Shown: positions 24,783 through 33,860 of the stretch, piece after piece | Position numbering within the stretch: position 1 is the first letter of the stretch | How the letters are laid out: every line of letters starts with the position of its first letter | Source of the DNA: Catenuloplanes atrovinosus | Lineage (GTDB): Bacteria; Actinomycetota; Actinomycetes; Mycobacteriales; Micromonosporaceae | Reading direction: 5' to 3' | Assembly: GCF_031458235.1 (NCBI RefSeq) | Contig: NZ_JAVDYB010000001.1 | Location: 2,687,001 to 2,751,000, forward strand | Length of the DNA stretch: 64,000 nt | Notes under the pieces: model-generated | Databases searched by the model: none | Told to the model about the DNA's origin: nothing | The model's input: only the letters and a program-made list of their open reading frames with translations | Position numbers and translations under genes: made by a program

Positions 24783-25766
24783 ATGCCCGGCTTGACGAAT
24801 CGCGGTACGAACGCGCGGCCGTCCTCGGCGATCATCGCTTCCGGCCTCATCCCGAAACTGACTCTGTTGGTCGCCATGACCGAGCGCGGCCACCTGAGCG
24901 CGGCGGCGGACGTGGCGGGCGTACCGCAGCCCACGGCGACCCGCTGGATCGCGGCGCTGAGCCGGATGGTCGGCGTTCCGCTGACCCGCCGGGCCGGCCA
25001 ACGCGTCGAACTGACCGCCGCCGGCCGCGCGCTCGCGGAGAGCGCCCGCACGGCCCACGCGGTGATCGGCGCCGGGGTCGCTCGAGCGTACGAGGCCGCC
25101 GATCCCGGTCAGGGGCAGGTGCGATTCGGATTTCTACGTACGCTCGGGGTGCGTCGTGCACCGGAGCTGCTGCGGGGTTACCGGCTGGCTCATCCGCGGG
25201 TGCGGCTGACCCTGGTGCAGGCGGCTCATGAACAACTGGTGGCCGCTCTGCACGAAGGCGCCGTCGATGTCGCGCTCAGCGCGGTGCGCCCTACCGACGC
25301 CGATGTCGTGGCCGTGGAGATGTTCAAGGAGCCGTACGTGTTGGTGATGCCGGCGCAGCATCGGCTGGCCCGGCACGAATTCGTGCGACTGCCCGAATGT
25401 CGTGACGAGAACTTCGTGGGGTTGTCGCAAGGCATCGCCATACGGCGCAGCGTCGACGAGATTTTCAACGCCGCACGGGTACGGCCGAGGTATGTGTTCG
25501 AGACCGAAGAGGTGGAGACGGTCCGGGGCTTGGTGACCGCGGGTGTGGGGGTGGCGGTGTTGCCGGCACGGCACGGCGGCCCGCTGTCCGGATCTGTGGA
25601 GATACCGATCGCGCCGCGTACGTACCGGCAGATCGGGTTGCTGGCGTCGGGGCGGCGGACACTGGAACCGGTCGCGGAACGATTCCGTCAGTGGGCGCTG
25701 CAGCAGGCCGCCGACGGCCACAGCACGGCGCCGGTCGTACTGAACGGGTTTCGACGGCCCCTGTAG
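24783..25766 (+). CDS. LysR family regulator
   Basis: This is a 327-residue LysR-type protein. The HTH lies at about residues 25-85 (LTLLVAMTERGHLSAAADVA, VPQPTATRWIAALSRMVG) and the effector-binding domain follows (QGQVRFGFLRTLGVRRAPELL). An AGGAGG site is 12-13 nt before the ATG. A decayed near-copy of its HTH lies 3.4 kb downstream at 28196. Its probable target is the convergent amidohydrolase or the catabolic genes beyond, but it is not adjacent to a divergent enzyme gene. Effector unknown. Confidence 0.9.
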   Translation: MPGLTNRGTNARPSSAIIASGLIPKLTLLVAMTERGHLSAAADVAGVPQPTATRWIAALSRMVGVPLTRRAGQRVELTAAGRALAESARTAHAVIGAGVARAYEAADPGQGQVRFGFLRTLGVRRAPELLRGYRLAHPRVRLTLVQAAHEQLVAALHEGAVDVALSAVRPTDADVVAVEMFKEPYVLVMPAQHRLARHEFVRLPECRDENFVGLSQGIAIRRSVDEIFNAARVRPRYVFETEEVETVRGLVTAGVGVAVLPARHGGPLSGSVEIPIAPRTYRQIGLLASGRRTLEPVAERFRQWALQQAADGHSTAPVVLNGFRRPL

Positions 25767-26051
25767 TACCGGGGCTCGGTCGGGCGACGCGGAGTGGTGC
25801 GCCGCGGCGGTCACCGGGGACCGCAGGTTTCAGCAGCTCACCACCCAGTCGCGGATGACGTGCGCTCGGCGATTCCCCGGGACTCCTGTCGCACCCGGCT
25901 TCCTGATCGCGGACGCCGCCGGCAGCGGGCGAGACGGGGGCCGCGAGGTCGAGGAACGGTCCTGGCCGACAGCCGCGTGGTCCGTCCAACGCTGCCGGGA
26001 GCCGGTGGAGGCCCCGGTGGCCTGGCGGTATCGGAGCCTCCGACGTGCTGG

Positions 26052-27584
26052 TCAGCCGAGCTCGTACGGTCCGGGTCGCTGAGCCTCGGCCCACTGCCGC
26101 TCGCCGATCCGCTCGCGGAGGTGGTTCAGGCTCGCCTCGGCGAGTCGGCGTGCCCGGGAGAACGTGTCGCCGAGCATGCGGCCCTGGTGCTTGAGGACGC
26201 GGCCGTCGACCATGACGGTGTCGACCTCGCCGCGTTGCGCGTGGAAGACCAGCTGCGACACCGGGTTGATCAGCGGCACCATCGACGGGGTGTCGGCGCG
26301 GACGAGCACCAGGTCGGCCAGCTTGCCGGGGGTGATCGAGCCGAGCCGCGCGCCCAGGCCGAGCGAGTCCGCGCCGCCCTGCGTGGCGAACCGCAGCACG
26401 TCGGCGGTACGCAGGTTGTTGTTGAGCACGGTCTTGTCCTGCGCGTGCGCCCGGTAGTGGTCGATGCCACGATCGGCGTTGAGCGTCGCGCGCATGGCTG
26501 CGAACATGTCGGCGCTCCACCACACCTGCGTGTCGCTGGACAGCGAGATCGGAATCCGGTGCGCGTGGATGCGGCCGGTCGGTGGATAGCCCTGCCCGGC
26601 GTTGAGCTCGCTCTCCGCGGCGATCGACACGGTGCCGCCGGACCCGGCGATCAGCTCGTAGGTGCTCTCCGACATGGTGCCGCAGTGCACGTACGTGTTG
26701 GTCGGCAGCAGGAACCCGTTGTCGCGCAGGTTCAGGATCTGCTCGTCGGCCATCCAGCCGCGCACCCCGGAGTGCATGGTCACCGGGAGGTGGTGCGCGC
26801 GGGCGAACTCCCAGGCCGGACGTTCCGGGAAGGCACGCTCGGTGCCGGTGCCGTCCCAGGCCAGTTGCAGCGTCACCAACTGGTCGGTCGAGGCGAACCG
26901 CTCCCGCTGCAACCGGGCCACGTCACCCTTGGTCACCCACTCCTGCGGGGGCGCGAACGAATATCCGTACGCCAGCCGGGCGCGGGCCCCGGAGTCGAAC
27001 AGGCCCTCGGCCTCGGCGATCGCGTACTCGTAGCCGCGCAGGTCCTGGGACCAGTCGACGGTCGTCGTGACGCCGGCGTCGATCGACTCCACCATGGACA
27101 GCAGCGCTGCGGCGTACAGATCCTCGGGCCGCCAGAAGGCCGCCCAGCGCTCGTAGATCCAGCCGAAGTAGTTGCCGATCGTCCACTCCGCGCCGAGTCC
27201 GCGGATCACGGTCTGCCACATGTGCCGATGGGTGTCGATCATGCCGGGCATGACGATCGCGCCACGCCCGTCGATCACCGCGGCGTCACCGGGCACCGAC
27301 AGGTTGCGGCCCACCGCGCGGATCGTCCGGCCGATCACCAGCACGTCGCTGTCGTAGCGGACGCCGAGCCTCGGGTCGCCGGTCAGCACGGTCACGTTCC
27401 GGAACACCACCGGGCGGCCCTTCGCGAACGAGGGCGCGGGTCGCGGGGCCGCTTCCGCCCGGGCCGGAGCGGTGGCCGTGACGATCCCGCCGGCGGCCGC
27501 GGCGGCACCCGCCGCCGCGCCGAGCAGGGACCGGCGCCGCAGATGCGGGCCACCCGCGTCGGCCTTCTCCCAATCCTTGTCCAT
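26052..27584 (-). CDS. Tat-exported amidohydrolase (cytosine deaminase / ATZ-TRZ type)
   Basis: This 510-residue protein starts with a twin-arginine signal (RRRSLLG, residues 17-23, then an Ala/Gly-rich hydrophobic stretch to about residue 46). The mature enzyme is an amidohydrolase-superfamily barrel with one metal centre: HxH in MIDTHRHMWQ, a His in VTMHSGVRG, a His in YVHCGTMS and the catalytic Asp in SLSSDTQVW. Relatives deaminate or dechlorinate N-heterocycles. The ATG at 27584 has GGAGG 5 nt upstream; other in-frame ATGs 12-18 nt earlier lack a site. Export of such an enzyme is uncommon and suggests that it acts on an extracellular heterocycle, perhaps upstream of the importer and RutA (inference). 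Confidence 0.87.
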   Translation of the reverse strand: MDKDWEKADAGGPHLRRRSLLGAAAGAAAAAGGIVTATAPARAEAAPRPAPSFAKGRPVVFRNVTVLTGDPRLGVRYDSDVLVIGRTIRAVGRNLSVPGDAAVIDGRGAIVMPGMIDTHRHMWQTVIRGLGAEWTIGNYFGWIYERWAAFWRPEDLYAAALLSMVESIDAGVTTTVDWSQDLRGYEYAIAEAEGLFDSGARARLAYGYSFAPPQEWVTKGDVARLQRERFASTDQLVTLQLAWDGTGTERAFPERPAWEFARAHHLPVTMHSGVRGWMADEQILNLRDNGFLLPTNTYVHCGTMSESTYELIAGSGGTVSIAAESELNAGQGYPPTGRIHAHRIPISLSSDTQVWWSADMFAAMRATLNADRGIDHYRAHAQDKTVLNNNLRTADVLRFATQGGADSLGLGARLGSITPGKLADLVLVRADTPSMVPLINPVSQLVFHAQRGEVDTVMVDGRVLKHQGRMLGDTFSRARRLAEASLNHLRERIGERQWAEAQRPGPYELG

Positions 27585-27796
27585 CTCCGCCTCCATACGC
27601 ATCTCGTCGCGAGCCTGAGCGCTGCCTGTGACGTGCCGGGACGTTAAGGACCCCGATCGGGTGGTGCCTAGCGTCCGCGCGCCGAGCAGCCCGGCTCGCA
27701 CCCCGGACCGTGCGGAGATGCCTGGGAAGATGCGGGAGTGACCGGCCGGAATTCACGGTTGAATACACCCCCTGTGGGCGACCATCGAGAGCAGCC

Positions 27797-28078
27797 ATGT
27801 CGTCGTTCCGGGAGAGGACCGTGGTCGTCACGGGGGCGGCCGGCGGCTTCGGGTCCGCGACGGCCCGGGCGTTCGCCGCCCCCGGCGCGCACATCGTGGT
27901 CTCCGACCTCCACGGGAATCCGGGTCCGCGCTCTGGCACCGGTCTGCCGTCGGCGGTCGCGGTCACCACGGACGTCACCGATCTCGTGGCGGCCGCGATT
28001 CTCTTCCTCGCCTCGGACCAGGCCGCCTTCCTGACCGGTGTCGTGCCCGACGTGGACGGCGGCCGCAGCATTCAGTGA
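27797..28078 (+). pseudogene. SDR with large internal deletion
   Basis: This open frame of 93 codons starts as a classical SDR (VVVTGAAGGFGSATARAFAA, the NAD-binding TGxxxGxG region). After DVTDL it jumps straight to the C-terminal tail (AAAILFLASDQAAFLTGVV, then DVDGG). About 130-150 residues including the Ser-Tyr-Lys catalytic set are missing, in frame. It is most likely a non-functional deletion product; expression as a mini-protein cannot be excluded. Confidence 0.8.
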
Positions 28079-28195
28079 AAGGCGTCCTGCCACTTCCGCA
28101 TAGCCGCAGCTCAAGGCGGGCCGTGGGCGGGACCGGTCGCGAGCGCCCGGCGGTGATGCGACCGGCCTTCCGGGTGGTGGAACTAGCCTGCGGTC

Positions 28196-28430
28196 ATGCC
28201 CCCGCGGTCGGCGAATATCGCTTCCGAGCCGAGCGCGGTGGCCGAAGCGATCGGCGTGCCGCAGCCCACGGCCACCCGCTGGATCGCGGTGCTCAGCGGG
28301 ACCGTGGGTGTGCCGCTGACCCGCCGGTCCGGAACCCGGGGCGACTGACCGCGGCCGGCCGCATGCTCGCCGAGCGCGGGCGAGGCGCTGGCGGCCGCGG
28401 TCGCCCGGGCACAGGCCGCGCAAGAAAGCT
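28196..28430 (+). pseudogene. Decayed LysR helix-turn-helix fragment
   Basis: From ATG 28196 the reading contains VPQPTATRWIAVLSGTVGVP, then LTRRSG, and stops at 28346-28348. The continuation LTAAGRMLAERG is found in another frame just after. Both parts align with the HTH of the LysR gene at 24783 (VPQPTATRWIAALSRMVGVP). It is a truncated, frame-shifted paralogue immediately before the aldehyde dehydrogenase gene. Confidence 0.85.
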
Positions 28431-28453
28431 CTCACGATGAGGAGTGCACCGCG

Positions 28454-29911
28454 ATGAAGAACGTCGACGTTCCGGGCGTGCCACGGGGACTGCTGGTCGG
28501 CGGCGCCGAGCGGGATGCCGACGGCGGCGCCACGTTCGAGGTGGTCGATCCGGCGACCGGGGGCGTCCTGTGCGAGGTTGCCGACGCGGCACCGCGGGAC
28601 GGGCTCGCGGCGCTGGACAGCGCGGCCGCGGCGGGACCCGGCTGGGCCTGCGTGCCGCCGCGCCGCCGGGCGGAGATCCTGCGCCGGGTCCACGACCTGC
28701 TGCTCGAACGCAGCGAGGAGTTCGCGTTGCTGATCACGCTGGAGATGGGCAAGTCACTCGACGAATCGCGTGCGGAGGTCGCGTACGGCGCGCAGTTCTT
28801 CCGGTGGTTCGCCGAGGAAGCGGTACGCATCGACGGCCACTGGAAGGTGAGCGAGGACGGCTCGGCGCGGGTGCTGGTGATGCGCCGGCCGGTCGGCCCC
28901 GCCCTGCTGATCACGCCCTGGAACCTTCCGCTGGCCCTGCCGGCCCGCAAGATCGCGCCGGCGCTGGCGGCCGGCTGCACCGTGGTCGTCAAGCCGGCCG
29001 AGCAGACCCCGCTCACCACGCTCAAGCTCGCCGCGCTGCTGGCCGACGCGGGCACGCCGGCCGGGGTGGTCAACGTCATCCCGACGAGCCGGCCCGCCGC
29101 GGTGACCGGCCCGATGATCCGCGACGACCGGTTGCGCAAACTGTCGTTCACCGGCTCCACCGAGGTCGGGCGGACCCTGCTGGCCGCGGCCTCGAACCAG
29201 GTGCTGCGCACCTCCCTGGAACTCGGCGGCAACGCGCCGTTCCTGGTGTGCCACGACGCCGACATCGATGCCGCCGTGTGCGGCGCGATCGTCGCCAAGA
29301 CCCGCAACATCGGCCAGGCCTGCGTGGCCGCCAACCGCTTCTACGTGCACGCCGAGGTGGCGGACGAATTCGTCACGAAGTTCACCGAGCGAATGGAGGG
29401 GCTACGGGTCGGGCCGGGCACCGCGCCGGGTACCGACCTGGGACCGCTGATCGACGATCAGCAGCGGGCCCGGCTCGTCGCGCTGGTCGACGACGCTGTG
29501 CTGCACGGTGCCGAGGTCCTGACCGGCGGAACCGTGCCGGCCGGTCCCGGCTTCTTCTACCCGCCGACCGTCCTCACCGGAGTGTCGCCGGACTGCGCGA
29601 TCACCCGGGAGGAGATCTTCGGACCGGTCGCCGCCATCCAGACGTTCACCGACGAGGCCGAGGCCGTCCGGGAGGCCAACCATACCGAGTACGGGCTGGT
29701 CAGCTATCTCTACACCCGCGACCTGACCCGCGCCGTCCGGCTCAGCGAGCAACTGGAGTCGGGCATGGTCGGCCTCAACCGCGGCCTGATCTCCGACGCG
29801 AGCGCCCCGTTCGGCGGCATCAAGCAGTCCGGGCTCGGCCGTGAGGGCGGCAACAGCGGGATCAGCGAATACCTGGAAGAAAAGTACGTAGCCATCGACA
29901 TGCCGGCCTGA
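28454..29911 (+). CDS. NAD(P)-dependent aldehyde dehydrogenase, succinate-semialdehyde type
   Basis: This is a 485-residue ALDH of the GabD group. Its motifs are the oxyanion Asn in TPWNLPLAL, the nucleotide-site Lys in VVVKPAEQTP, the catalytic Glu 256 in LELGGNAPF and the catalytic Cys 290 in NIGQACVAANR. The EEIFGPVAA and PFGGIKQSGLGREGG signatures are also intact. It oxidises a short-chain semialdehyde to the acid. A GAGGAG site precedes the ATG. It sits on the plus strand with the HIBADH-like gene downstream, a combination suited to metabolising malonic, succinic or methylmalonic semialdehydes, possibly end products of pyrimidine or amine breakdown (inference). Confidence 0.92.
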   Translation: MKNVDVPGVPRGLLVGGAERDADGGATFEVVDPATGGVLCEVADAAPRDGLAALDSAAAAGPGWACVPPRRRAEILRRVHDLLLERSEEFALLITLEMGKSLDESRAEVAYGAQFFRWFAEEAVRIDGHWKVSEDGSARVLVMRRPVGPALLITPWNLPLALPARKIAPALAAGCTVVVKPAEQTPLTTLKLAALLADAGTPAGVVNVIPTSRPAAVTGPMIRDDRLRKLSFTGSTEVGRTLLAAASNQVLRTSLELGGNAPFLVCHDADIDAAVCGAIVAKTRNIGQACVAANRFYVHAEVADEFVTKFTERMEGLRVGPGTAPGTDLGPLIDDQQRARLVALVDDAVLHGAEVLTGGTVPAGPGFFYPPTVLTGVSPDCAITREEIFGPVAAIQTFTDEAEAVREANHTEYGLVSYLYTRDLTRAVRLSEQLESGMVGLNRGLISDASAPFGGIKQSGLGREGGNSGISEYLEEKYVAIDMPA

Positions 29912-29958
29912 CCGAACCGGACGGCCGTCGGCCTCCGTTCCCGGCCCCTGGAGCGCCG

Positions 29959-30111
29959 ATGCCGAAAGCGCCGACGCCGCCGCGGATCGCCCTGGCAGCG
30001 GCCGTGGAAACCACCATCGACTGGCACGGCTACCTCGTCTTCGGCGCAACCACCGTACCGGTCTTCAACCCGCTGTTTCCCGCCGTCGGCTCCGGCGCCG
30101 CGGTCCCCTGA
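29959..30111 (+). pseudogene. N-terminal remnant of an MHS-type MFS transporter
   Basis: This fifty-codon frame contains RIALAAAVETTIDWHGYLVF and VFNPLFP, which matches the first transmembrane segment of metabolite:H+ symporters (typically RIALAAxxGTTIEWYDFFLY with VFNxLFFP). It then ends at a stop. The remaining eleven or so segments are absent. It occupies the 333-bp gap between the two dehydrogenase genes, suggesting that a transporter was once part of this catabolic unit. Confidence 0.75.
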
Positions 30112-30244
30112 ACCGATGCGTTGCGGTATGCGCGGGTCGTGCCGCCGCATAAGCCCAGGAGACGGCGGCGCAGAGTGCGGGTTCCGGCTCGCCGTCGAGC
30201 CGATCCCGGTGTACCGGATCCGGTGACGGGCGCACCATGGCGGC

Positions 30245-31105
30245 ATGAGACCAACGGTTGCGGTCCTGGGTACCGGGATCATGGGTACGGGGATGGCGCG
30301 GAGCCTGCTGCGCGCGGCACTTCCGGTCGTGGTGTGGAACCGGAATCCCGCACGGAGCCGGCCCCTGGCCGAGGCCGGCGCGGTGGTAGCCGGATCGGTC
30401 GCGGCGGCCGTCGCGGACGCGGACGTCGTGATCACGAGCCTGCTCGACGTCGACGCCGTCGTGCAGACGGTCCGGCCGGCGCTCGGGCAGTTCTCCGACT
30501 CGGCGGTGTGGGTGCAGACGAGCACGGTGGGCACGGCGGGTACCGAGCGGCTCGCGGACCTTGCCCGGGAGGCCGGAGTCGCGTTCGTCGATGCCCCGGT
30601 CCTGGGCACGAAGGCGCCGGCCGAGAACGGCAGCCTGGTGGTCCTGGCGTCCGGAGACCCGGCCCTGCGCGCGAGCACTGCCGAGACCTTCGAGGCGATC
30701 GGGGCGAAGACGCTGTGGGTCAGCGCCGTTCCCGGCGACGCAAGCCGGCTCAAGCTGGTCCTCAACGCCTGGGTCGGCACTCTGATCGGCGGGATAGCGC
30801 AGTCCGTCGCGATGGCCGAAGGACTGGGGCTCGATCCACGGCTGTTCCTCGACGCGATCGCGGGTCAGGCCGTGGATTCCCGGTACGCGCAGGCCAAGGG
30901 CCGCATGATGATCGACCGCGACTTCACGTCGGCGTTCCGGCTGGGTGGGCTGCTCAAGGACACCGGGCTCATCGTGGACGCGCTGCGCGAGGCGGGGACG
31001 GACCCGGCGCTGGCCGCGGCGGTGCGGGACCGGCTCGATGCCGCGGCGGCGCGGGGGCATGCGGACGACGACATAGCCGCGGTCATCGCGTCCTATCGTG
31101 ACTGA
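30245..31105 (+). CDS. 3-hydroxyisobutyrate dehydrogenase-like NAD(P)-dependent beta-hydroxyacid dehydrogenase
   Basis: This is a 286-residue protein. The N-terminal Rossmann fold has GTGIMGTGMARSLLRA (dinucleotide site). The substrate-binding loop is VDAPVLGTKAPAENG (normally DAPVSGG), and the catalytic Lys lies in SRLKLVLNAW. The all-helical C-domain is complete. The family oxidises beta-hydroxyacids or reduces semialdehydes such as tartronate, 3-hydroxyisobutyrate or glyoxylate. The altered GTKAP loop places it in the GLYR/6-phosphogluconate-like branch, so substrate is uncertain. The RBS is weak (GGCGG). Confidence 0.88.
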   Translation: MRPTVAVLGTGIMGTGMARSLLRAALPVVVWNRNPARSRPLAEAGAVVAGSVAAAVADADVVITSLLDVDAVVQTVRPALGQFSDSAVWVQTSTVGTAGTERLADLAREAGVAFVDAPVLGTKAPAENGSLVVLASGDPALRASTAETFEAIGAKTLWVSAVPGDASRLKLVLNAWVGTLIGGIAQSVAMAEGLGLDPRLFLDAIAGQAVDSRYAQAKGRMMIDRDFTSAFRLGGLLKDTGLIVDALREAGTDPALAAAVRDRLDAAAARGHADDDIAAVIASYRD

Positions 31106-31352
31106 CCCGGCCGGGCCGGCACCGGGCTCCGGGCCGTGACGAGAAGCGGCGCAACGGCGTACCGGGAATGGCGCCACCACTACTGATCACGGTGTGCCCG
31201 ATATCGAATATTCCCAGCTCAGGAAGCGTACCGCGAGCCGTCGTGCGGCTCCGGCGTCGGGTGCGGTGATGACAGCCCGGCCGGTCACGTCGCACAGTTC
31301 TCCCAGCCACCGTCAACCGGGGAAGCGAACCGCGAAAGGGAGGACAGGGGCC

Positions 31353-32372
31353 ATGGCCGGTCACATGCAAGCCGCCGTCATCACCAAGCCCGACGCCGCT
31401 TGGGAATTGCAGAGCCGTCCCATTCCGCAGCCCGCCGCGGGCCAGGTGCTGGTGCGGGTGCGCGCCTGCGGCATCTGCGGAACCGACCTCTGGATGGCGC
31501 GGAACAAGCTGTCGTACCGCCCGTTCCCGCTGGTTCTCGGCCACGAGGGGGTCGGCGAGGTGGTCGCTGTCGGCGCCGGCGTGACCACCCGCGAGGTGGG
31601 CGACCGGGTGGGCATGCCGATGGTGCAGAAGGGCTGCGGCCGCTGCGACTTCTGCCGCGAGGAGCACCCCAAGAGCTTCGTGACCGCCGCCAACTGCGCG
31701 AATCCGATCCTCACCGGCGTCACCGTGGACGGCGCACACGCCGACTACATGGTGGTGGACGCCGCCGGCACGGTCGGGCTGCCGGACGGCATCTCGTACG
31801 AGGACGCCGCGCCCACCCTGTGCGCCGGATTCACGGTGTGGGCGGCCCTGCGTCGCGCCAGCCTGAAGCCGAACGCGCGGGTCACCGTCGTAGGCATCGG
31901 CGGACTGGGCCACCTGGCCATCCAGTACGCGAAGGCGGCCGGCTACCACGTCACCGCGATCACCCACTCGCCGGACAAGCAGCAGATCGCCGTCGATCTC
32001 GGCGCCGACCAGGTCGTCCCGGACGGCGCCGCGCTGCGCGAGGCCGGGGGAGCCGACCTGATCATGCACACGGCCAGTCACCACGGCGTGGTGAACGACG
32101 CGCTGGCCGGGCTCAAGCCCTGGGGCAAGGTCGTCATGATGGGCATCGCGTTCGACGACATGTTCGTGCCGGCCCTCTCGCTGGTCTCGAACAGCCACCA
32201 GATCATCGGATCGGCGCACAACGGATACGAGTACCTGGAGGAGGCTCTCGGGTATGTGGCCCGGGGCGAGGTGAAGCCGCGGATCGAGGTTTTCGCCAAG
32301 GAGAGCGTGGCGGAGGCCTACGACCGGGTCGTGGCCGGCGACGTGCGCTTCAAGGCGGTCGTCACCTACTGA
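31353..32372 (+). CDS. Zinc-dependent alcohol dehydrogenase
   Basis: This is a 339-residue MDR-family protein. It has the catalytic zinc ligand Cys in ACGICGTDLW, the GHEGVGEVV site, a structural zinc loop with four cysteines (CGRCDFC and a later Cys in ANC) and the nucleotide motif GIGGLGHLAIQYA. Relatives are cinnamyl-alcohol/AdhP-type dehydrogenases. Start chosen at ATG 31353 behind AAGGGAGGA; the frame extends 53 codons further up without family features. It precedes a P450 gene by 123 bp on the same strand. Confidence 0.92.
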   Translation: MAGHMQAAVITKPDAAWELQSRPIPQPAAGQVLVRVRACGICGTDLWMARNKLSYRPFPLVLGHEGVGEVVAVGAGVTTREVGDRVGMPMVQKGCGRCDFCREEHPKSFVTAANCANPILTGVTVDGAHADYMVVDAAGTVGLPDGISYEDAAPTLCAGFTVWAALRRASLKPNARVTVVGIGGLGHLAIQYAKAAGYHVTAITHSPDKQQIAVDLGADQVVPDGAALREAGGADLIMHTASHHGVVNDALAGLKPWGKVVMMGIAFDDMFVPALSLVSNSHQIIGSAHNGYEYLEEALGYVARGEVKPRIEVFAKESVAEAYDRVVAGDVRFKAVVTY

Positions 32373-32495
32373 GCCGGCCGCCCGGGAGTGGGGCGTCGAG
32401 GCTTATCCGGCAGCATCTATCCGACCCAGCCTCCACTCGTCCTGCCCAGATAGTGCACCACCGCATCCGAGCGGTAGCGGAGTCCTTCCGGAAGG

Positions 32496-33689
32496 ATGAA
32501 CGATCCCGCCATGACTGACTCACACGTCGAATTCTTCGCGCAGCTGGACTGGTTCAGCCGCGCGGACGGCCAGCGTCTCGCCGCCGAGCTGGCCTGGTCA
32601 CGCCGGGAGTGCCCGGTGGTCCACTCAGGCTACGACGGCGGCCAGTACGTGGTAACCCGCTACGACGACCTGCGCACGATCGGCGAGCATCCGGACGTCT
32701 TCAGCTCCTCGACTCCGGGAGTGCAGCATGTCCCGGTCGCGCTGCCACCTCTGGATCTCGACCCGCCACTGCATCGCGACTTCCGGCAGTTCCTCAACCC
32801 GTACTTCTCGCGGTCATTCCTCCAGCGGTACGTGCCGGAGATGCAACGACTGGCCGACTCGCTGATCGATGACGTGGTCGACAGCGGCCGCATCGAGTTC
32901 GTCAGCCAGTTCGCGATCCCGTTCACCGCCGGATCTCTCGCCCGCGTCGTGATCGACGACGACAACGAGACCAGGATGAAGCGCGCGATTGAAGCGGTGA
33001 CCGGGGTAGCCACCGGAGATCAAAGCGCATTCGAGCGAGTGGCAGGCGTGGCCGCGGAAATCATATCGGAGCGGTACGCCGGCCCGCCCGGACGCGACGA
33101 CGTGCTGCAATCGCTGGTCTCCGCCCGGGTCGACGGCGGCCGTCCCCTGTCGCTGGTCGAGCAGCTCGGCGTCGTCACTGTCCTGCTGCTCGGCGGCCTG
33201 GACACGACCCGCGGCGTGATTGCCCACATCGGTCGGTATCTCGCCGAACTTCCCGGCTTCGAGCAGCGGCTGCGCCGGCCCGACTGGGTCCGCCACGACC
33301 TGGACGAGCTGCTGCGCTACACCTCGACGGTGTCGGTCATGGGCCGCACCGTCACCAAGGACAACGACCTCCTGGGCTGCCCCCTCAAGAAGGGCGACCG
33401 GCTGGCGGTGCACTGGCAATCGGGCAACCGCGACGAGGCGAAGTTCGAGCATGCGGACGAACTCTGGTTCGATCGGCGGAGGAACCCGCACATTGCCTTC
33501 GGCGTGGGAATCCACCGGTGCCTCGGCCAGCAATTCGCCCGATTGCAGATCGAGATTGCCGTCGACCGCCTGCTGCGCCGCCTCACTCGTTTCTCCGTAG
33601 TACCCGGCACCGCTATCAAGGAAACGGTCGGAGTCGTGGCCGGGGCCCCCGAGGAGATGTTCCTGTCGTTCGACATAAACTCGGGCTGA
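32496..33689 (+). CDS. Cytochrome P450
   Basis: This is a 397-residue soluble P450. Visible features are DPPLHRDFR (C-helix), an I-helix LLGGLDTTRG with the acid-Thr pair, ExLLR in DLDELLRYTS, and heme-binding FGVGIHRCLGQQFA. It is of usual length. Two ATGs are possible (32496 and 32511); the GGAAGG upstream fits neither ideally. It is closest in style to CYP105/CYP107-like or terpene/camphor hydroxylases of actinomycetes, but no substrate can be read. No redox partner is encoded next to it. Confidence 0.92.
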   Translation: MNDPAMTDSHVEFFAQLDWFSRADGQRLAAELAWSRRECPVVHSGYDGGQYVVTRYDDLRTIGEHPDVFSSSTPGVQHVPVALPPLDLDPPLHRDFRQFLNPYFSRSFLQRYVPEMQRLADSLIDDVVDSGRIEFVSQFAIPFTAGSLARVVIDDDNETRMKRAIEAVTGVATGDQSAFERVAGVAAEIISERYAGPPGRDDVLQSLVSARVDGGRPLSLVEQLGVVTVLLLGGLDTTRGVIAHIGRYLAELPGFEQRLRRPDWVRHDLDELLRYTSTVSVMGRTVTKDNDLLGCPLKKGDRLAVHWQSGNRDEAKFEHADELWFDRRRNPHIAFGVGIHRCLGQQFARLQIEIAVDRLLRRLTRFSVVPGTAIKETVGVVAGAPEEMFLSFDINSG

Positions 33690-33860
33690 CACAAAGCGGA
33701 CGGCGGAACCCTCGCTGATCCCCGGCCCGCCCCAGCCAGCTACCCGAATAGGTCCGACACGGACAAGCCGCTCAAGAGCACCTGTTCGATACACCATCCA
33801 TTTTCGCCTTCGACGATTTCTGGAGCATTTGTGGGATATTCGACGGGTGCAATGGCTTGA

